From NCBI GenBank assembly GCA_007570785.1, contig ML661885.1, positions 36,030,086 through 36,094,085 of the forward strand: a stretch of 64,000 nucleotides of DNA, read 5' to 3'. Positions within the stretch are counted from its first letter, which is position 1. Each line of letters starts with the position of its first letter. The stretch is from Antilocapra americana. Lineage: Eukaryota > Chordata > Mammalia > Artiodactyla > Antilocapridae. Made by a program: the position numbers and the translations under genes. Below are positions 34,291 through 45,539 of this stretch, piece by piece. A model generated the notes under the pieces. It had not been told where the DNA came from, did not search any database, and saw only the letters and a list, made by a program, of their open reading frames with translations.

Positions 34291-34359
34291 ATTATAATAA
34301 CAATAGCCAATATTAATTAAGTACTTCCTTGGTAGTAGTGGGAATATTTATAATGAACA

Positions 34360-34490
34360 TCATAATTGTAATAGCTAAATATCTTCGAGCTTTATTCTGT
34401 ACCAGGCACTTTGCTAAGCACTTTACATGAAAGAACTCATTTAATCCTCAGATAAACTAGGTGGCTTTGTGACATCAAGCAAATTATGAA
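34360..34490 (-). repeat. MIR SINE fragment
   Basis: Reverse-strand MIR: TGTACCAGGCACTTTGCTAA, GCACTTTACATGAAAGAACT, CATTTAATCCTCAGATAAAC. Confidence 0.75.
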
Positions 34491-34639
34491 AATATATAAC
34501 TCCACAGGTAAAATATGGGATTAACAGTATCAACGCCACCATGCTTTATTTGTCTAAATGACTTAATACAGGCAATGTGTTTACAACTTACTGGAATGTA
34601 GTAAGTTAAAAACAAACTTTGGCTATTTTTATTGCTACA

Positions 34640-34730
34640 ATTGCTATTATGCCTATTTTAAAGATGAAGAAACAGGCATGGATTAAGGGATTTGCTCAAA
34701 TTCTCAGAGCACGAATATGAAAATGTCAAT
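34640..34730 (-). repeat. MIR SINE fragment
   Basis: CTATTTTAAAGATGAAGAAA and GGATTTGCTCAAATTCTCAG are the reverse-strand MIR core; possibly the continuation of the fragment at 34360. Confidence 0.55.
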
Positions 34731-35798
34731 CCTTGGAAGCCAGTCTGACTTCAGAATCCTCTACCTTACATGTGCTCAAGAAATATTTGTTGACTGCATG
34801 CACACAGGAATGAATATGTGAGATATTCATATGGGAGATATGACAGGTAGAAAAAAAACAAGATAGATAAAAATTAAAGACAGAAGGAAAATGGGATACT
34901 TGATGATAAAAAAAAGGGGAGGGGACAGGGAATTGAGAGATAGGGGAAGGATAAGAAAGGATAAGGAGATGTGAAACAAGAAAAGAGGTTCATTACAGGA
35001 AATCCTCACATAATAGTGAGGTCATTTTCTTTTAATCACAAGCAGCAATTAATTTAAAAGTGAGCACTCTGAAATATTAGAGATCACACTGAGAAAAATT
35101 AAAAGCAGCATTAAAGCAGATTCACCTTGAAGTTGGCAAAACTTATTATATAACTGGGCAAAGGTAATAGGGGAAAAAAAATGTGATGACATGGCTCCCT
35201 GATCAAAGCAGTTGTAATACCTCTAAGCTAAAATGTTTCTAGATGTGTGTGCTCTGAGGAGCTTCTCCCACATCCCCTTTCCCTGCCATGGGACAAGTGA
35301 GAGTTCTGAATTTTGAAAGGTCTTCAAGAAGGAATCCCTGACATAAAAGTAACTACTCTGTTTTCAGGAGAGTAGTTGAGAGGAATGTAGAGAGGAAAGA
35401 GGATTAATGATTCTAAGACCTGAGTTTTAGAACAACTACTGTGGGGGTTTACATACTAGGTTTTCAGGAAATAAAACAATAACCAGTAATTGCTTAAAAT
35501 TTCCAATAGTGCTAAGAGTTATATGATTTTCTTGCATCCTTAGATGTTGAGTGGATTATTTGAGATGTTGGCTATTAAGCATCTGACACAGTATCTCTGA
35601 TGTAATAAATGCTCACTTAATACATCTAAATTTTTCCCCTGATGATATAAGTAACATTAATAGAGAATGTCCATTCTTCATCCTCACAGTGAGGCATTGA
35701 TGTGCCAGAATCACAGAGGTCAAGCCATTTAAGATGCTAATAACTATAATGTTGAAAAAATTTGATTACGGGGTTGAGACTGAGTAATACTAGAAATA
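34731..35798. other. Intronic stretch, nothing recognised
   Basis: Purine-rich low-complexity sequence around 34845-34990; otherwise unique-looking, with no gene. Confidence 0.4.
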
Positions 35799-36014
35799 AG
35801 GGCTTCCCTTGTGGCTCAAACAGTAAAGAATCTGCCTGCAATGTGGGAGACCCGGGTTGGATTACTGGGATAGGAAGACCCTTTGGAGCAGGGAATGGCA
35901 ACCCACTCCAGCATTCTTGCCTGCAGAATTCCATGGACAGAGAAGCAGCCAAGTTACAGTCCATGCGGTTGCAAAGTGTCAGACACGACTGAGCAACTAA
36001 CACACACACACACA
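35799..36014 (+). mobile_element. Bov-tA SINE with CA-repeat tail
   Basis: Head GGGCTTCCCTTGTGGCTCAA, diverged B-box, body, and a (CA)n tail at 36000-36014. A weak 6-bp flank match (AGAAAT) may be the TSD. Confidence 0.93.
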
Positions 36015-36265
36015 AGAAATGAAACCAGGAACTATGTAGGCTGACAATGAGGTTGCTTGAAAATGCATAGATAGTTATAAACAGAGAAGAGAATTTTTAA
36101 GTGTATAGCAATAACTCTGGGTAACAAAGAAAAATAAAGTGTGGTTGTATATGAGGGCTGACATAGGAGATGAAAGAAGTGATCCCTCAGGCAGAGGTAA
36201 CTGTGGTTTAAATGGTCACAAGTACAGTGAAATAGCTAGGGATAATGATATGCTATAGAATGAAA

Positions 36266-36484
36266 GGGCTTCCCAGGTGGTGCTAGTGGTAAAGAACTTG
36301 CCTGCCAATGCAGGAGACAAGAGACACGAGTTTGATTCCTGGGTCGAGAAGATCCCCTGGAGGAGGGCATGGCAACCCACTCCAGTATTCTTGCCTAGAG
36401 AATCCCATAAAGAGAAGAGCCTGGAGGGCTACAGTCCATGGATTCACAGAGTTGGACACAATTGAAGCGACTTGGCATGGCAGG
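36266..36484 (+). mobile_element. Bov-tA SINE
   Basis: Head GGGCTTCCCAGGTGGTGCTA, B-box-like GAGTTTGATTCCTGGG, body, and tail TTGGCATGGCAGG. Confidence 0.93.
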
Positions 36485-36975
36485 AGAAAGAAAGCTAGAC
36501 AATGGCAGGCAAATGTTGAGTAACGCTGGCAAAAATCCTAAGGGAAACCTGAGCTCAGCAAGTGACAATGGAGAAAAACTGTTTGGCTGAATGGGCGCCT
36601 ACACATTGGGAAAGTATGGTTTGTTGAACCAAAAAAATAGATAAGGTTGTGGTCTAGAGAAAGCAGTGAAGGATGATAAGAGAGCCCAGAGAAGGATAGT
36701 GAGTTAAGGAATCTGGATGATGGTGGCAAGAGAAGCGGTGATGAGGAAACAAGAGATTCTCCTCTAAGAAGGTATCAAGGTTGGTAATAAAATGAGAAGA
36801 GTTTAAAACCGTGAGGTTGAAAAGATGTTTGCCAAAAGATTTTTTCCTTCCATGAAACTAACACAGTCATTCAAAGACTAAGTGTATTACTTTCATCATC
36901 ATTAAAATAAACACAGTTTGAAAATGCTTTGATATACTTAATATATTGATTAAAAGGATTTTAAGCAAGGTTCAT
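36485..36975. other. Intronic stretch, nothing recognised
   Basis: Purine-rich sequence; no named repeat or gene. Confidence 0.35.
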
Positions 36976-37085
36976 AGTATAATGCAAGCTCCATGAGGTC
37001 AGTGACTGCTTCTCTCTGGTTGACCACAACCACTCTCATGGTTCAGCAGAACCCCCATTAGATACAGACATTCAATAAACCCTTA
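36976..37085 (+). repeat. L2 LINE 3' end
   Basis: GCAAGCTCCATGAGGTCAGT and the CATTCAATAAACCC ending match L2 3' UTR phrases. Confidence 0.6.
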
Positions 37086-37184
37086 GCAACCCATCAGGCT
37101 TAACATTTTTTTAAAATTAGTTACCCCAAGTAGTCTTTATCCAAGACAGCAACAAAAATTACCACAATCGTCAATAACTGAGAA

Positions 37185-37310
37185 CTTCTGAGTGTCAGGT
37201 ATATGTCAATTGTGCCTCGTTTTATATAAGACATACTTTAAGAGCAATTATTATTACCCCCACTTGCCTGTAGAAAAACTGAGAAGAGACACAGAGTAAC
37301 AGCTAAAATC
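37185..37310 (-). repeat. MIR SINE fragment
   Basis: Weak reverse-strand MIR: AATTATTATTACCCCCACTT, AGAAAAACTGAGAAGAGACA. Confidence 0.45.
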
Positions 37311-37519
37311 ACTCTCTTTCCAAGATCCTTTCACTTTGGTAAAAAGACTTGTATTAGAGATGAGAAATATATTTAAGAACTGCCAAGCCCAAAGTCAGAG
37401 TTCTCCACCCAAACTCTGCTATCACCTGTGTTTAATTGTAAAGGGTGTTGGAGAGTTTCCAGGACAGTCCTCCTACCCATGTCTGCAGCCTGACTAGGGT
37501 GAAATACAGTTTCACTTGA

Positions 37520-37665
37520 CCTTGGTTTATTCTCACAGCACATGTATGAGGCAGGTATCATTTCTATGAAGAAACTAAAATTCAGAGATACTAGGCAAAA
37601 TTTCCAAGGTCATCCAACTAATGAGTAATCAAACACTGAGCCAGGATTTGAACCCAATTGTGTAT
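37520..37665 (-). repeat. MIR SINE
   Basis: TGTATGAGGCAGGTATCATT, GAAGAAACTAAAATTCAGAG, AGCCAGGATTTGAACCCAAT are reverse-strand MIR landmarks. Confidence 0.75.
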
Positions 37666-37740
37666 GAATAAACATATTGGAATTTTCTTTTTCCATACTG
37701 TTATAATTCTAAATCTTTTGTTTCATGATGAACTCATCAA

Positions 37741-37961
37741 CAAGCTTCCCAGGTGGCTCAGTAGGTAAAGAATCTGCCTGCAATGCAGGAGACTTGGAGA
37801 CACACGTTCAATCCCTGAGATGAAAAGAGCTCCTGGAGAAGGGCATGGCAACCCACTCCAGTATTCTTGCCTGGAGAAACCCAAGGACAGAGGAGACCGG
37901 TGGGCCACATACAATCCATGGGTTCCTAAAATGTGGGACACAAATGAAACAACAGAGCACA
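37741..37961 (+). mobile_element. Bov-tA SINE with perfect TSD
   Basis: Head AAGCTTCCCAGGTGGCTCAG, B-box-like CGTTCAATCCCTG, and body. Perfect 10-bp TSD AACTCATCAA at 37731-37740 and 37962-37971. Confidence 0.95.
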
Positions 37962-37971
37962 AACTCATCAA

Positions 37972-39298
37972 TAACCATGTCATCTTCTGTATTCTTAAAC
38001 CAAAAAGATAACTTTTTCAAAAATAAGAAAATAAAGCAATTTTTAAAAATTATTTAATTTGGCATTTATTCATGTGTGTAATTACATATGGGGTAAAATG
38101 ATATTACTTTAAGCAACTAAAAAAATTCAAGTTACAATCTATAGTAACAGCATTTCACTATGGGTAACTTGGGCAGTTAATGAACTCCTTATGTACTTTT
38201 TAAACCTTCTCTGTAAAGAAGAAACTATGGAAATAATAATGAAAAAAAGTGCTGTGTCCATGTAAATGAAAAGGAACAATGAAAAGAAATAAAATAAAAT
38301 AACCAAATTATTCAGTTGTTAAATATATAAGACCAACTTCAGAACATTACTGACATCCTAAACATAAAAACATGTAGGGAACCATAAAGTTGACTAATAA
38401 TTAGCTGGTAGCTTGTAGACATTGTCTTAATTTATATTTTTATTATTGTTTTAAAAAGTTTTGAGAATATTCAATATATACTCATTAACAGCTTACTCCT
38501 ATAATTTCTTATCATCCTCTCCAATACCACATGAATATGATTTTAAAATAATATTTTGCATAGGAGAAATGATGTTTTCCACAGATGAGAAAAGATGTTA
38601 TAGCTAACGCATCTGTACCCCTATAAAAATAGAAATTAGTTTGGCAAGGAAAATGCATTCATATTAAAATATTAAAAATTAAATGTAATGTCATAAAACC
38701 TCTGCCTAAGAAAAGCCATGAAGTTAGACCATTTATCACACCGATTTAATGAGGCATTATCTTTAATATTGGTTATTTCCTACAATAGAAGCAGTCATAC
38801 AGGAGGAAGTCTTCATTCTTGAAACATCCTTACCCAAATGTTGAGCCAAAGGTACTTGACTGAGCAAAAATTGTATTAAATTATTCTACTTAGAAAATTC
38901 AGATTTTGTCTATCCAAAACCAATTATCTCTCAAAAAGTCATTACCAACTTGTTAACTGATATATAAATATTTATTAACAAATATCTGGATCAATATTTC
39001 ATCTCCTAACAAAAAGGCTTTCAAATTTTAAAATGAGGTAGATACCTCAGTTCCAAACATTTCAAATCTTAAAACTGTAATTGTATTAGAAATGTCATGT
39101 GCCTTACTTAAATCTCTTTTTTAACCCACTCCAAGTTAAATTCCAGTCACAATATCCAGAGTACCATAAAAACCATTTGCAAAGAGTTGCCTCTTCAATT
39201 ACGTAATTCAACTTTTTATGTCAGCTATGTAGCAACCGTACAAGTCAACCATGTATGTCAGCTATATATTTTAAACAGAAATATAATATGAAGAAGTG
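37972..39298. other. Intronic stretch, nothing recognised
   Basis: Strongly AT-rich; no named repeat or gene. Confidence 0.4.
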
Positions 39299-39486
39299 AA
39301 TGGGAAAGACTGAGAGCAGGAGAAGAAGGGGATCACAGAGGCTGAGATGGTTGGATGGCATCACTGACTCAATGGACATGGGTTAGGGTGAACTCTGGGA
39401 GTTGGTGACGGACAGGGAGGCCTGGGGTTCATAGGATCGCAAAGAGTCGGACACAACTGAGCGACTGAACTGAACTGAACTGAACT
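39299..39486 (+). mobile_element. BovB LINE 3' terminus only
   Basis: About 190 bp from GGGAAAGACTGAGAGCAGGA through GCTGAGATGGTTGGATGGCA to three GAACT units. Severely 5'-truncated. Confidence 0.93.
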
Positions 39487-40089
39487 TCCATAATTCTAGT
39501 TTTAATACTTACTGGCTTTGTGTTTTTAGTGACTTAAAATAATAAACAATTTCATTTTTTTAAAGTAGAAAAAGATGTGTTTATCTATAAGGTGTAAAAA
39601 CTATGCTTCTCTCTTTCCTTTATCATATAATAAATAGATATATGTTAATATATATATGTAGTTATACATGAAATTATTCTAACACACTTGTGATTGCAAT
39701 TAATTAATTGGTTGTCCCTTTTGATAACTAATTTCAATTGCTTCATAATTCTACATCTTGTAATGTCTTGGAGACATTACAAAATAAAAAATATCCACAA
39801 ATGAATGTTGTCTCATTTTTTTCCCCTTGATTATCAAGACATCTTTGCTCCTTCTGTAGATAAATGTGTCTTTTGCAAAGAATCTTATTTCTGGTAACCT
39901 CATCTGCAGTCAATATCAATCCTGGTATATGTAGCAAAAAGTGATATTTTCCTCAAAGAGAAAAATCAAGAATGGTATGTCAATTATAGAATTGACATCT
40001 GTAATATGCCTGAGTCTTTTCTCCAGCCTCCAAATGAAAGGGTTAATCATATACATATTTTTTGAGCAATTTCAACCCAATTACAAACA
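39487..40089. other. Intronic stretch, nothing recognised
   Basis: AT-rich with TA-rich runs near 39635; no gene. Confidence 0.35.
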
Positions 40090-40850
40090 GCTTTAAAAGT
40101 CAGTTTCAATATCGAGATCCAAAGGAAGAAATTCCCTCACAGGCTTCTTCCATTTTTCCTCCCCCACAACGGGTGCCTTCAATAGCGCTGGAACTTCTAT
40201 AGATCACAGACATTGTTTGCCCAGGCTGACCAATCTCTGAGGCAGGGGTTTTTTCCCTTCAAGATACTTCGTGTTAACAGCTTGAGGGCGTTCAATCAGC
40301 ACTGCTTTGATCTCGGTTGGAACTATAATTATTTAACATTGTTACATGGATTTCTATAATCCACCCCACCATTAAATCCCTTTTACACCCTCATGTTCTG
40401 AGGCCTAATCTGCATCTGTACATTTAGTTTGTCTTCTCTGCTGGTCTCATGAGGAGCCTGCATTCTCCAACATTCCCACTGATGGTTTTTCCCCTCTCTC
40501 TTCCCCTCTAATGAAGTCCTTTTCTTACAAATTGAAAACTGCAAAAAGCATTTGGTCCGTTTTTAAGAGCACCCTATTGAATAACAGTGTCACCCACCAT
40601 TCACAGCAAACTTTATTTTTCTAATCCTATGGAATTCATTTACTCAGTGGACTTTTTATTAAAATAATGATAAGCATATATTTGATTTTCTAAACAGGGA
40701 TTTTTGTAAAAGCATACACAGTGAAAAGCTGTCAATGCTGTGGTAACTTGAACACCCGGGAAGAAGGCGTTAGTAACATTCTGTCCTCTCCTGATTCTCC
40801 TTCAGAAAGTGAACTGAGCAGTTCTGGGTAAAACAGAAAGATACAAAACC
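40090..40850. promoter_or_regulatory. Candidate conserved regulatory block
   Basis: About 760 bp with no recognised repeat, lower AT than its neighbours, and several retained CpGs (AACGGGTGCC, TAGCGCTGG, GGGCGTTC, CTCGGTTGG, ACCCGGGAAG). These features suit an intronic enhancer. Conservation or activity cannot be judged from one sequence. Confidence 0.25.
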
Positions 40851-41494
40851 CACTGAGAATAGAGATCTCATGAGAATTATTCAGTATGTTTGTCTGAGGA
40901 GGTGTGCAGGTTAAGTTCCAAGAAGAAAAGGAGAAAAGGAAAGAGAAATAGGAAGGTACTGTGAGCCCTCAGAACCCCAAAACCAAGAGTTCAGAGGAGA
41001 GGGCCCAAGAGAAGTGGAACTTTGAAGCAACTACCTTGGACTCTGGTTTAGCTCGCTTCTACCATTTTCCTGTCCAGTTTTCTTTTACCTAGTTTTATAA
41101 TTTATACTATCATTTTATATTGTATGTTTTTCATAAGTCACCCCAACTTCTTTGAGGAATGAGACTGAGCATAAGCAACAAATGTCTAAATTATTTTTTA
41201 AAAAATCTAAAATACTCGAACAATTCCTATTTAACTGGAAGTTTTGCTTTGACAAGGATGTTGAATCCTATGAAACAATCTCATTTTCTAAACAAAACAG
41301 ACACAAAGGAACTCACTACTCTGGCCATTCAAAACCTAAATAAATCTAATGGAGAAGAAACAAAGCTGAAGCAAGATTTAAGACAGGAAAAGAAGAAAAA
41401 AAAAAAACCTGACTATAATTAAGGGTGATGAAGATGATGATGAGGATGAAGTCATGCTTACATCACTTACACAGTAATTACAGACCCTCTTCTC

Positions 41495-41955
41495 AGCACT
41501 TCACTAATGCAAAGCTCATAAAATCCTATGAAGCAGGTACAGTCATCCCTTGGTATCCACAGGGGACTGATTCTAGGACCTCCCAGCAAGAAAAACAAAA
41601 TCTTCAGATGATCAAGGCCCTTATATAAAATGGTGTAGCATTTGCGTGGAAGCTACACACATCCTTCCATATACTTTAAATCATCTCTAGATTACTTATA
41701 ATACTGAATACAATGTAAATGTTAAATAGCTGTAAATATAAGGAAAATGCTATGTAAATAGTTGATGCCATAGTAAATTCAAGTTTGGCCTCTTGGAAAC
41801 TTCTGGAACTTTTCTCTGAGTACTTTCCATCCTTGGTTGATTCAGTTCAAGGATCTGGAACCTGCAGATAATGAGAGTGGGCTATATATAATACTCCCAT
41901 TTTACAGATGAAAAAGGTGACAAAAATTTACTCAGTTGTTAAGTATAAGAGCAGA
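41495..41955 (-). repeat. MIR SINE split by MER2
   Basis: The left half (to 41539) has AATCCTATGAAGCAGGTA; the right half (from 41883) resumes with ATAATACTCCCATTTTACAG and ATGAAAAAGGTGAC. Together they form a continuous reverse-strand MIR core. Confidence 0.75.
41540..41882 (+). mobile_element. MER2-type TcMar-Tigger element
   Basis: Begins CAGTCATCCCTTGGTATCCA and contains AAGGCCCTTATATAAAATGG, TACTTTAAATCATCTCTAGA, TTACTTATAATACTGAATAC. Length (about 343 bp) fits MER2. A TA dinucleotide flanks both sides, the expected Tigger target duplication. Confidence 0.85.
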
Positions 41956-42258
41956 ATCGAAAAGTAATATTCATCTCTGATTGTATCTTCTGTTACTTCA
42001 CTAACCCTACAAGTTTGACTTCACCATTGATCTGAGACTAGGTAAGCTACTCATCACATATTTGCAATGTGGGACCTAACTACTCTAAGACTTAACATCT
42101 TTACATATAAAATAGGGATAACCTGTCACACTTGCTATGATGATTAAAAGTAACCAAGGACATCAATTTACACAGGGACCAAAAAAAGGAGATGTCCTCC
42201 AGAGGACTATTACCAGCACTGTTGACCACCACTCTCAATGGAAATCCGGGCTGGGATG

Positions 42259-42887
42259 ATATACCTCGTTTTATTGTACTTTGCCTTATTGTGCTTTTCA
42301 GATATTGTGTTTTTTATAGATTGAAGGTTTGAGGCAACCCTGTGTCGAGCAAGTCAATCAGCATCATTTTTTCCAACAGCATTTACTCACTGCAGGTCTC
42401 TGCGTCACATTTCAGTAATTCCTGTGATATTTCAAACTTTTTCATTATTATTGTATTTGTTATGGTCCTCTGCAACCAGTGATCTTTGATGTTACTGTGA
42501 CTCACTGAAGGCTCAGATGATGATGACCTGAATTTTTTCAGCAATAAAGTATTTTTTACTTAAAGTCTGTACAATGTGGCAATCTAAAAAACAGACGGGA
42601 CACATGTATACTTATAGCTGATTTGCTCTGCTGTACAGCAGAAACTAACATAACATTGTCAAGCAACTATACTCCAATAATAATTTTTTAGAAATGAAAT
42701 TAAATAAAGTATGTACATTGTTTTTCTAGACATGATGCTTTGCACACTGACTAGACCACATTATCGTGTAAACATAACTTCTAAATGCCCTTAGGACACC
42801 AAAAAGATTGTGTGATTTGTTTTATTGTGCTTTTGCTTCACTGAGGTGGCCTGGAAAAGAATCCACAATATTTCCAAGGTATGCCTC
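42259..42887 (+). mobile_element. Tigger-like DNA transposon, internally deleted, split by L1
   Basis: The left arm (42259-42576) has ATATACCTCGTTTTATTGTA, GGCAACCCTGTGTCGAGCAA, CAATAAAGTATTTTTTACTT. The right arm (42706-42887) has ATGTACATTGTTTTTCTAGA, TGTAAACATAACTTCTAAAT and the terminal CCAAGGTATGCCT, complementary to the left end. No transposase frame remains. Confidence 0.85.
42577..42705 (+). mobile_element. Older artiodactyl L1 3' end inside the Tigger element
   Basis: GGGACACATGTATACTTATA, TGCTGTACAGCAGAAACTAA and AAGCAACTATACTCCAATAA are the L1 3' UTR. Flanking AAAGTCTGTACAATG (42562-42576) and AAAGTATGTACATTG (42706-42720) are a 15-bp TSD with two differences. Confidence 0.85.
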
Positions 42888-43259
42888 AAACTTAAAGTTT
42901 TAAGCCTTAATTTCCGCAACTGTAAAATGAGACACAGTGACCGGAGCCAAGGTGCTTAATGAATGGTAGCTGGAAGGGTATGTGTTCTCCAGGGCAAAGC
43001 CAAATAAATGATCAATTAACCATAGTAACCAAAATGTTGTGACTAGAAAGAAAGTATTGAATTCACATAAATTTTTATGAAAGGATAAATTAAACTTATT
43101 AAAAGGTTTTAATGAAAGGTAAAATATATTCTCCTTGCTTCTATTTTAGGGAAGGAAAAAGAACCCCAGTCAGGTGAGAGGATGTCACAATGTGTTCACA
43201 AATACAGGCGGCATACTTTAGAAGGGCTCATTGTATGAAACATAGAGAAAAGCAAGTGA

Positions 43260-43485
43260 TGATGAGCACCATCTCTGGAGTCAAGGTATTTGATTTCAAT
43301 TTCATGATTATTTGCTTTGCAATCTTAGGCAAGTTAATGTTCTATGCCTTGGTTTTCTCTTTTGTCAAGAGGGAAAAAATATTCCTAGAGTGGTTATGAG
43401 AGAAAATAATGAGAATCTGCTCTTATACTCCCCATGCCTAAAGCAGTGACCAGCACCTAGTAAGTTCTTAATAAATATTGGGTTC
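43260..43485 (+). repeat. MIR SINE
   Basis: Sense MIR from CATCTCTGGAGTCAAGGTAT through TTAGGCAAGTTAATGTTC, GCCTTGGTTTTCTCTTTTGT to CAGCACCTAGTAAGTTCTTA and ATAAATATTGG; nearly full length. Confidence 0.8.
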
Positions 43486-44447
43486 TAGAGATGTGACTGG
43501 AAAGAGGAAAGCTGCGAAGTTCATGGAGGAAGACAATACTGCCCAACAGAGTTTTATGACCTCAACACTAATTCTAGATGGGTTTCATTTTTAACATTTC
43601 AAGAGAATAACACTCTGAAAAATAGTCTTTAACTTCTCTGATTTACTGATCTTACCTTTACTGGCACTTTTATTTGTATGTTTTTTGGATTTCTGAAAAT
43701 GGCTGTGGTAGTCCAATGGATGAAATGTCTTGAATTACATAGACCTATTAATCGTAATAATATTTAATAAGGCCCAAAGAGAAGAAGATTAATATTAATT
43801 TCATGTATTTTTAAACAAGGATTGAAATGTTTCCTGCATTTTTGAAATAGTTACATTAATGCTATATTCATTTTACTTTATTATAATATCTAATAACTAG
43901 TTTTCATTTTATTATGTTTACATTTAAAAGTTAAAAATTGAGTAAAATTCAGAAAGCTGAGTTAACGAAAAAACTCTTTAATTTTAAAATGTGCTAAATT
44001 ATTCTACCATATATTAAGAGTTATGAGCATGAAAAGTAGCCTTAAGTTACATGACTTTAAAATAATTCACTTCCATTTTCCAGACAGAAAAATCTATTTT
44101 ATAGAAAATTAATTTTGCCACATAATTGTAATTATGATTTTTAATGAATAAATAATTTGGCCTTTTAAAAACTATCTACTTATTCTTGAAAATCAAATAA
44201 TTTTTCCTGTCATACATATCAATATGCCAAAACTGGGGAAAAAAGGTGCATTATATGTGGCTGAGTGCTTTTTAAAATCTCATATTTATTTTCAAATTTA
44301 ATATAAAATATAAAGATAATCTTTAAAGTTAATAATTGAAAAAAGTTAAAATATTTTTTCATAATGAATAAAGTATTTTTTCTTTCTGCAGAATAAGGGT
44401 AAAGGTTCATAATAAAACTCCTGCTTTTACATTGCTCAATTAAACAT
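43486..44447. other. Intronic stretch, nothing recognised
   Basis: Very AT-rich; no gene or named repeat. Confidence 0.4.
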
Positions 44448-44492
44448 GAGAGAGAGAGTGTGTGTGTGAGGCTGTGTGTGTGTGTGAGAGAT
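44448..44492. repeat. GA/TG microsatellite
   Basis: Alternating (GA)n and (TG)n tracts: GAGAGAGAGTGTGTGTGTG, then GTGTGTGTGTGTGAGAG. Confidence 0.9.
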
Positions 44493-44769
44493 GGTGAGAC
44501 AATGGTTCAGAGATGAGACGGCTTCTGACCTGCTCCCTAGTGCCACTTCCAGATCCCTGTTTTCCTGCGCTTGGGATGTTGGGGTGGGAGAAATCCCTTC
44601 TTCTTCCTTTACCTCTTTAAACCTACCTTGAACACAAATATCAATGATGCTGGCAACATTTATGACCCAAATCTCTACTGCATTCTGATCCAAACACTCG
44701 CAATAGGCTGTTGCCTAGTTCTCCAGTGTGAGTCCCTACCTCACTCCCAACCACAAAGCACCATCGCTA

Positions 44770-45020
44770 ACAGTGCAGGCATGTTATGCTCCCTCAGCCT
44801 GCACTGCTGGAATGTCCTCCCCCTCGTCTCTCCTCCATCTGTTAAATGCATCCATGCTTACAAAAAAAGAGGCCTTGACTGGCCTCCCAGAGCAGAGATG
44901 GGTGTGTCTTTCCCTGGACTTCCTTTATGTTCTCCCATGACTTATATGTCCTCATTCTTCAACTTGGGGTAAAATCTCTATTAACATGAAATTAAATCTC
45001 TCCTTGAGATCTTTTCCTTC
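44770..45020 (+). repeat. L2 LINE fragment (tentative)
   Basis: CTGCTGGAATGTCCTCCCCC followed by TCGTCTCTCC and later TCCCTGGACTTCC resemble the L2 region upstream of its 3' UTR. The open frame at 44571-44972 overlaps this and is not considered a gene. Confidence 0.4.
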
Positions 45021-45539
45021 ATTCCCTGCAAAATCTCTAATAACTCCCCAAGAGCTAACCACACTTCTGAATTCCAAGGGACCAGTTAGGCCCCTGGAGC
45101 CCCTGCTTTGCTTTCTATTCCTTGGGGTCATTATTGCACACGGGTCCCATAGAGGATAGTGGACTCTACCTCTTCACTAAGGAAACACCCAAGTGGACTT
45201 CAGTCTTGTACAGTATGCCATGGTATTCTGCTTAGAATTCAGGGTTCAGTTCACTGAATCACATCACATCTTGGATCAGCCATCCTTCTCCAGACCAGGA
45301 TTCCAGGGCATGTTAGCTGGTCTCACAAAGAGTTCCATATTTAGGAACAAATAGTGGGGGAAAATAGCCCTCTCTCTTAAAACCTCAAGCCCTACAGTTA
45401 AGTCCTGGCTTTGCTTGCTCTTCACAAATAGTCCATTTTCCAAGATGTCCTTTCCCTGCCAGCAGACTTTGGTAAAATCCATCCAATCAAACATGTTATT
45501 CACTATTCATGACCCAAACTGTCTCTCTTTCAAGAATCA

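Noticed and set aside
44571..44972. 133-codon ORF as a gene
   Set aside because: Overlaps L2-like sequence, has no domain and no splice support.
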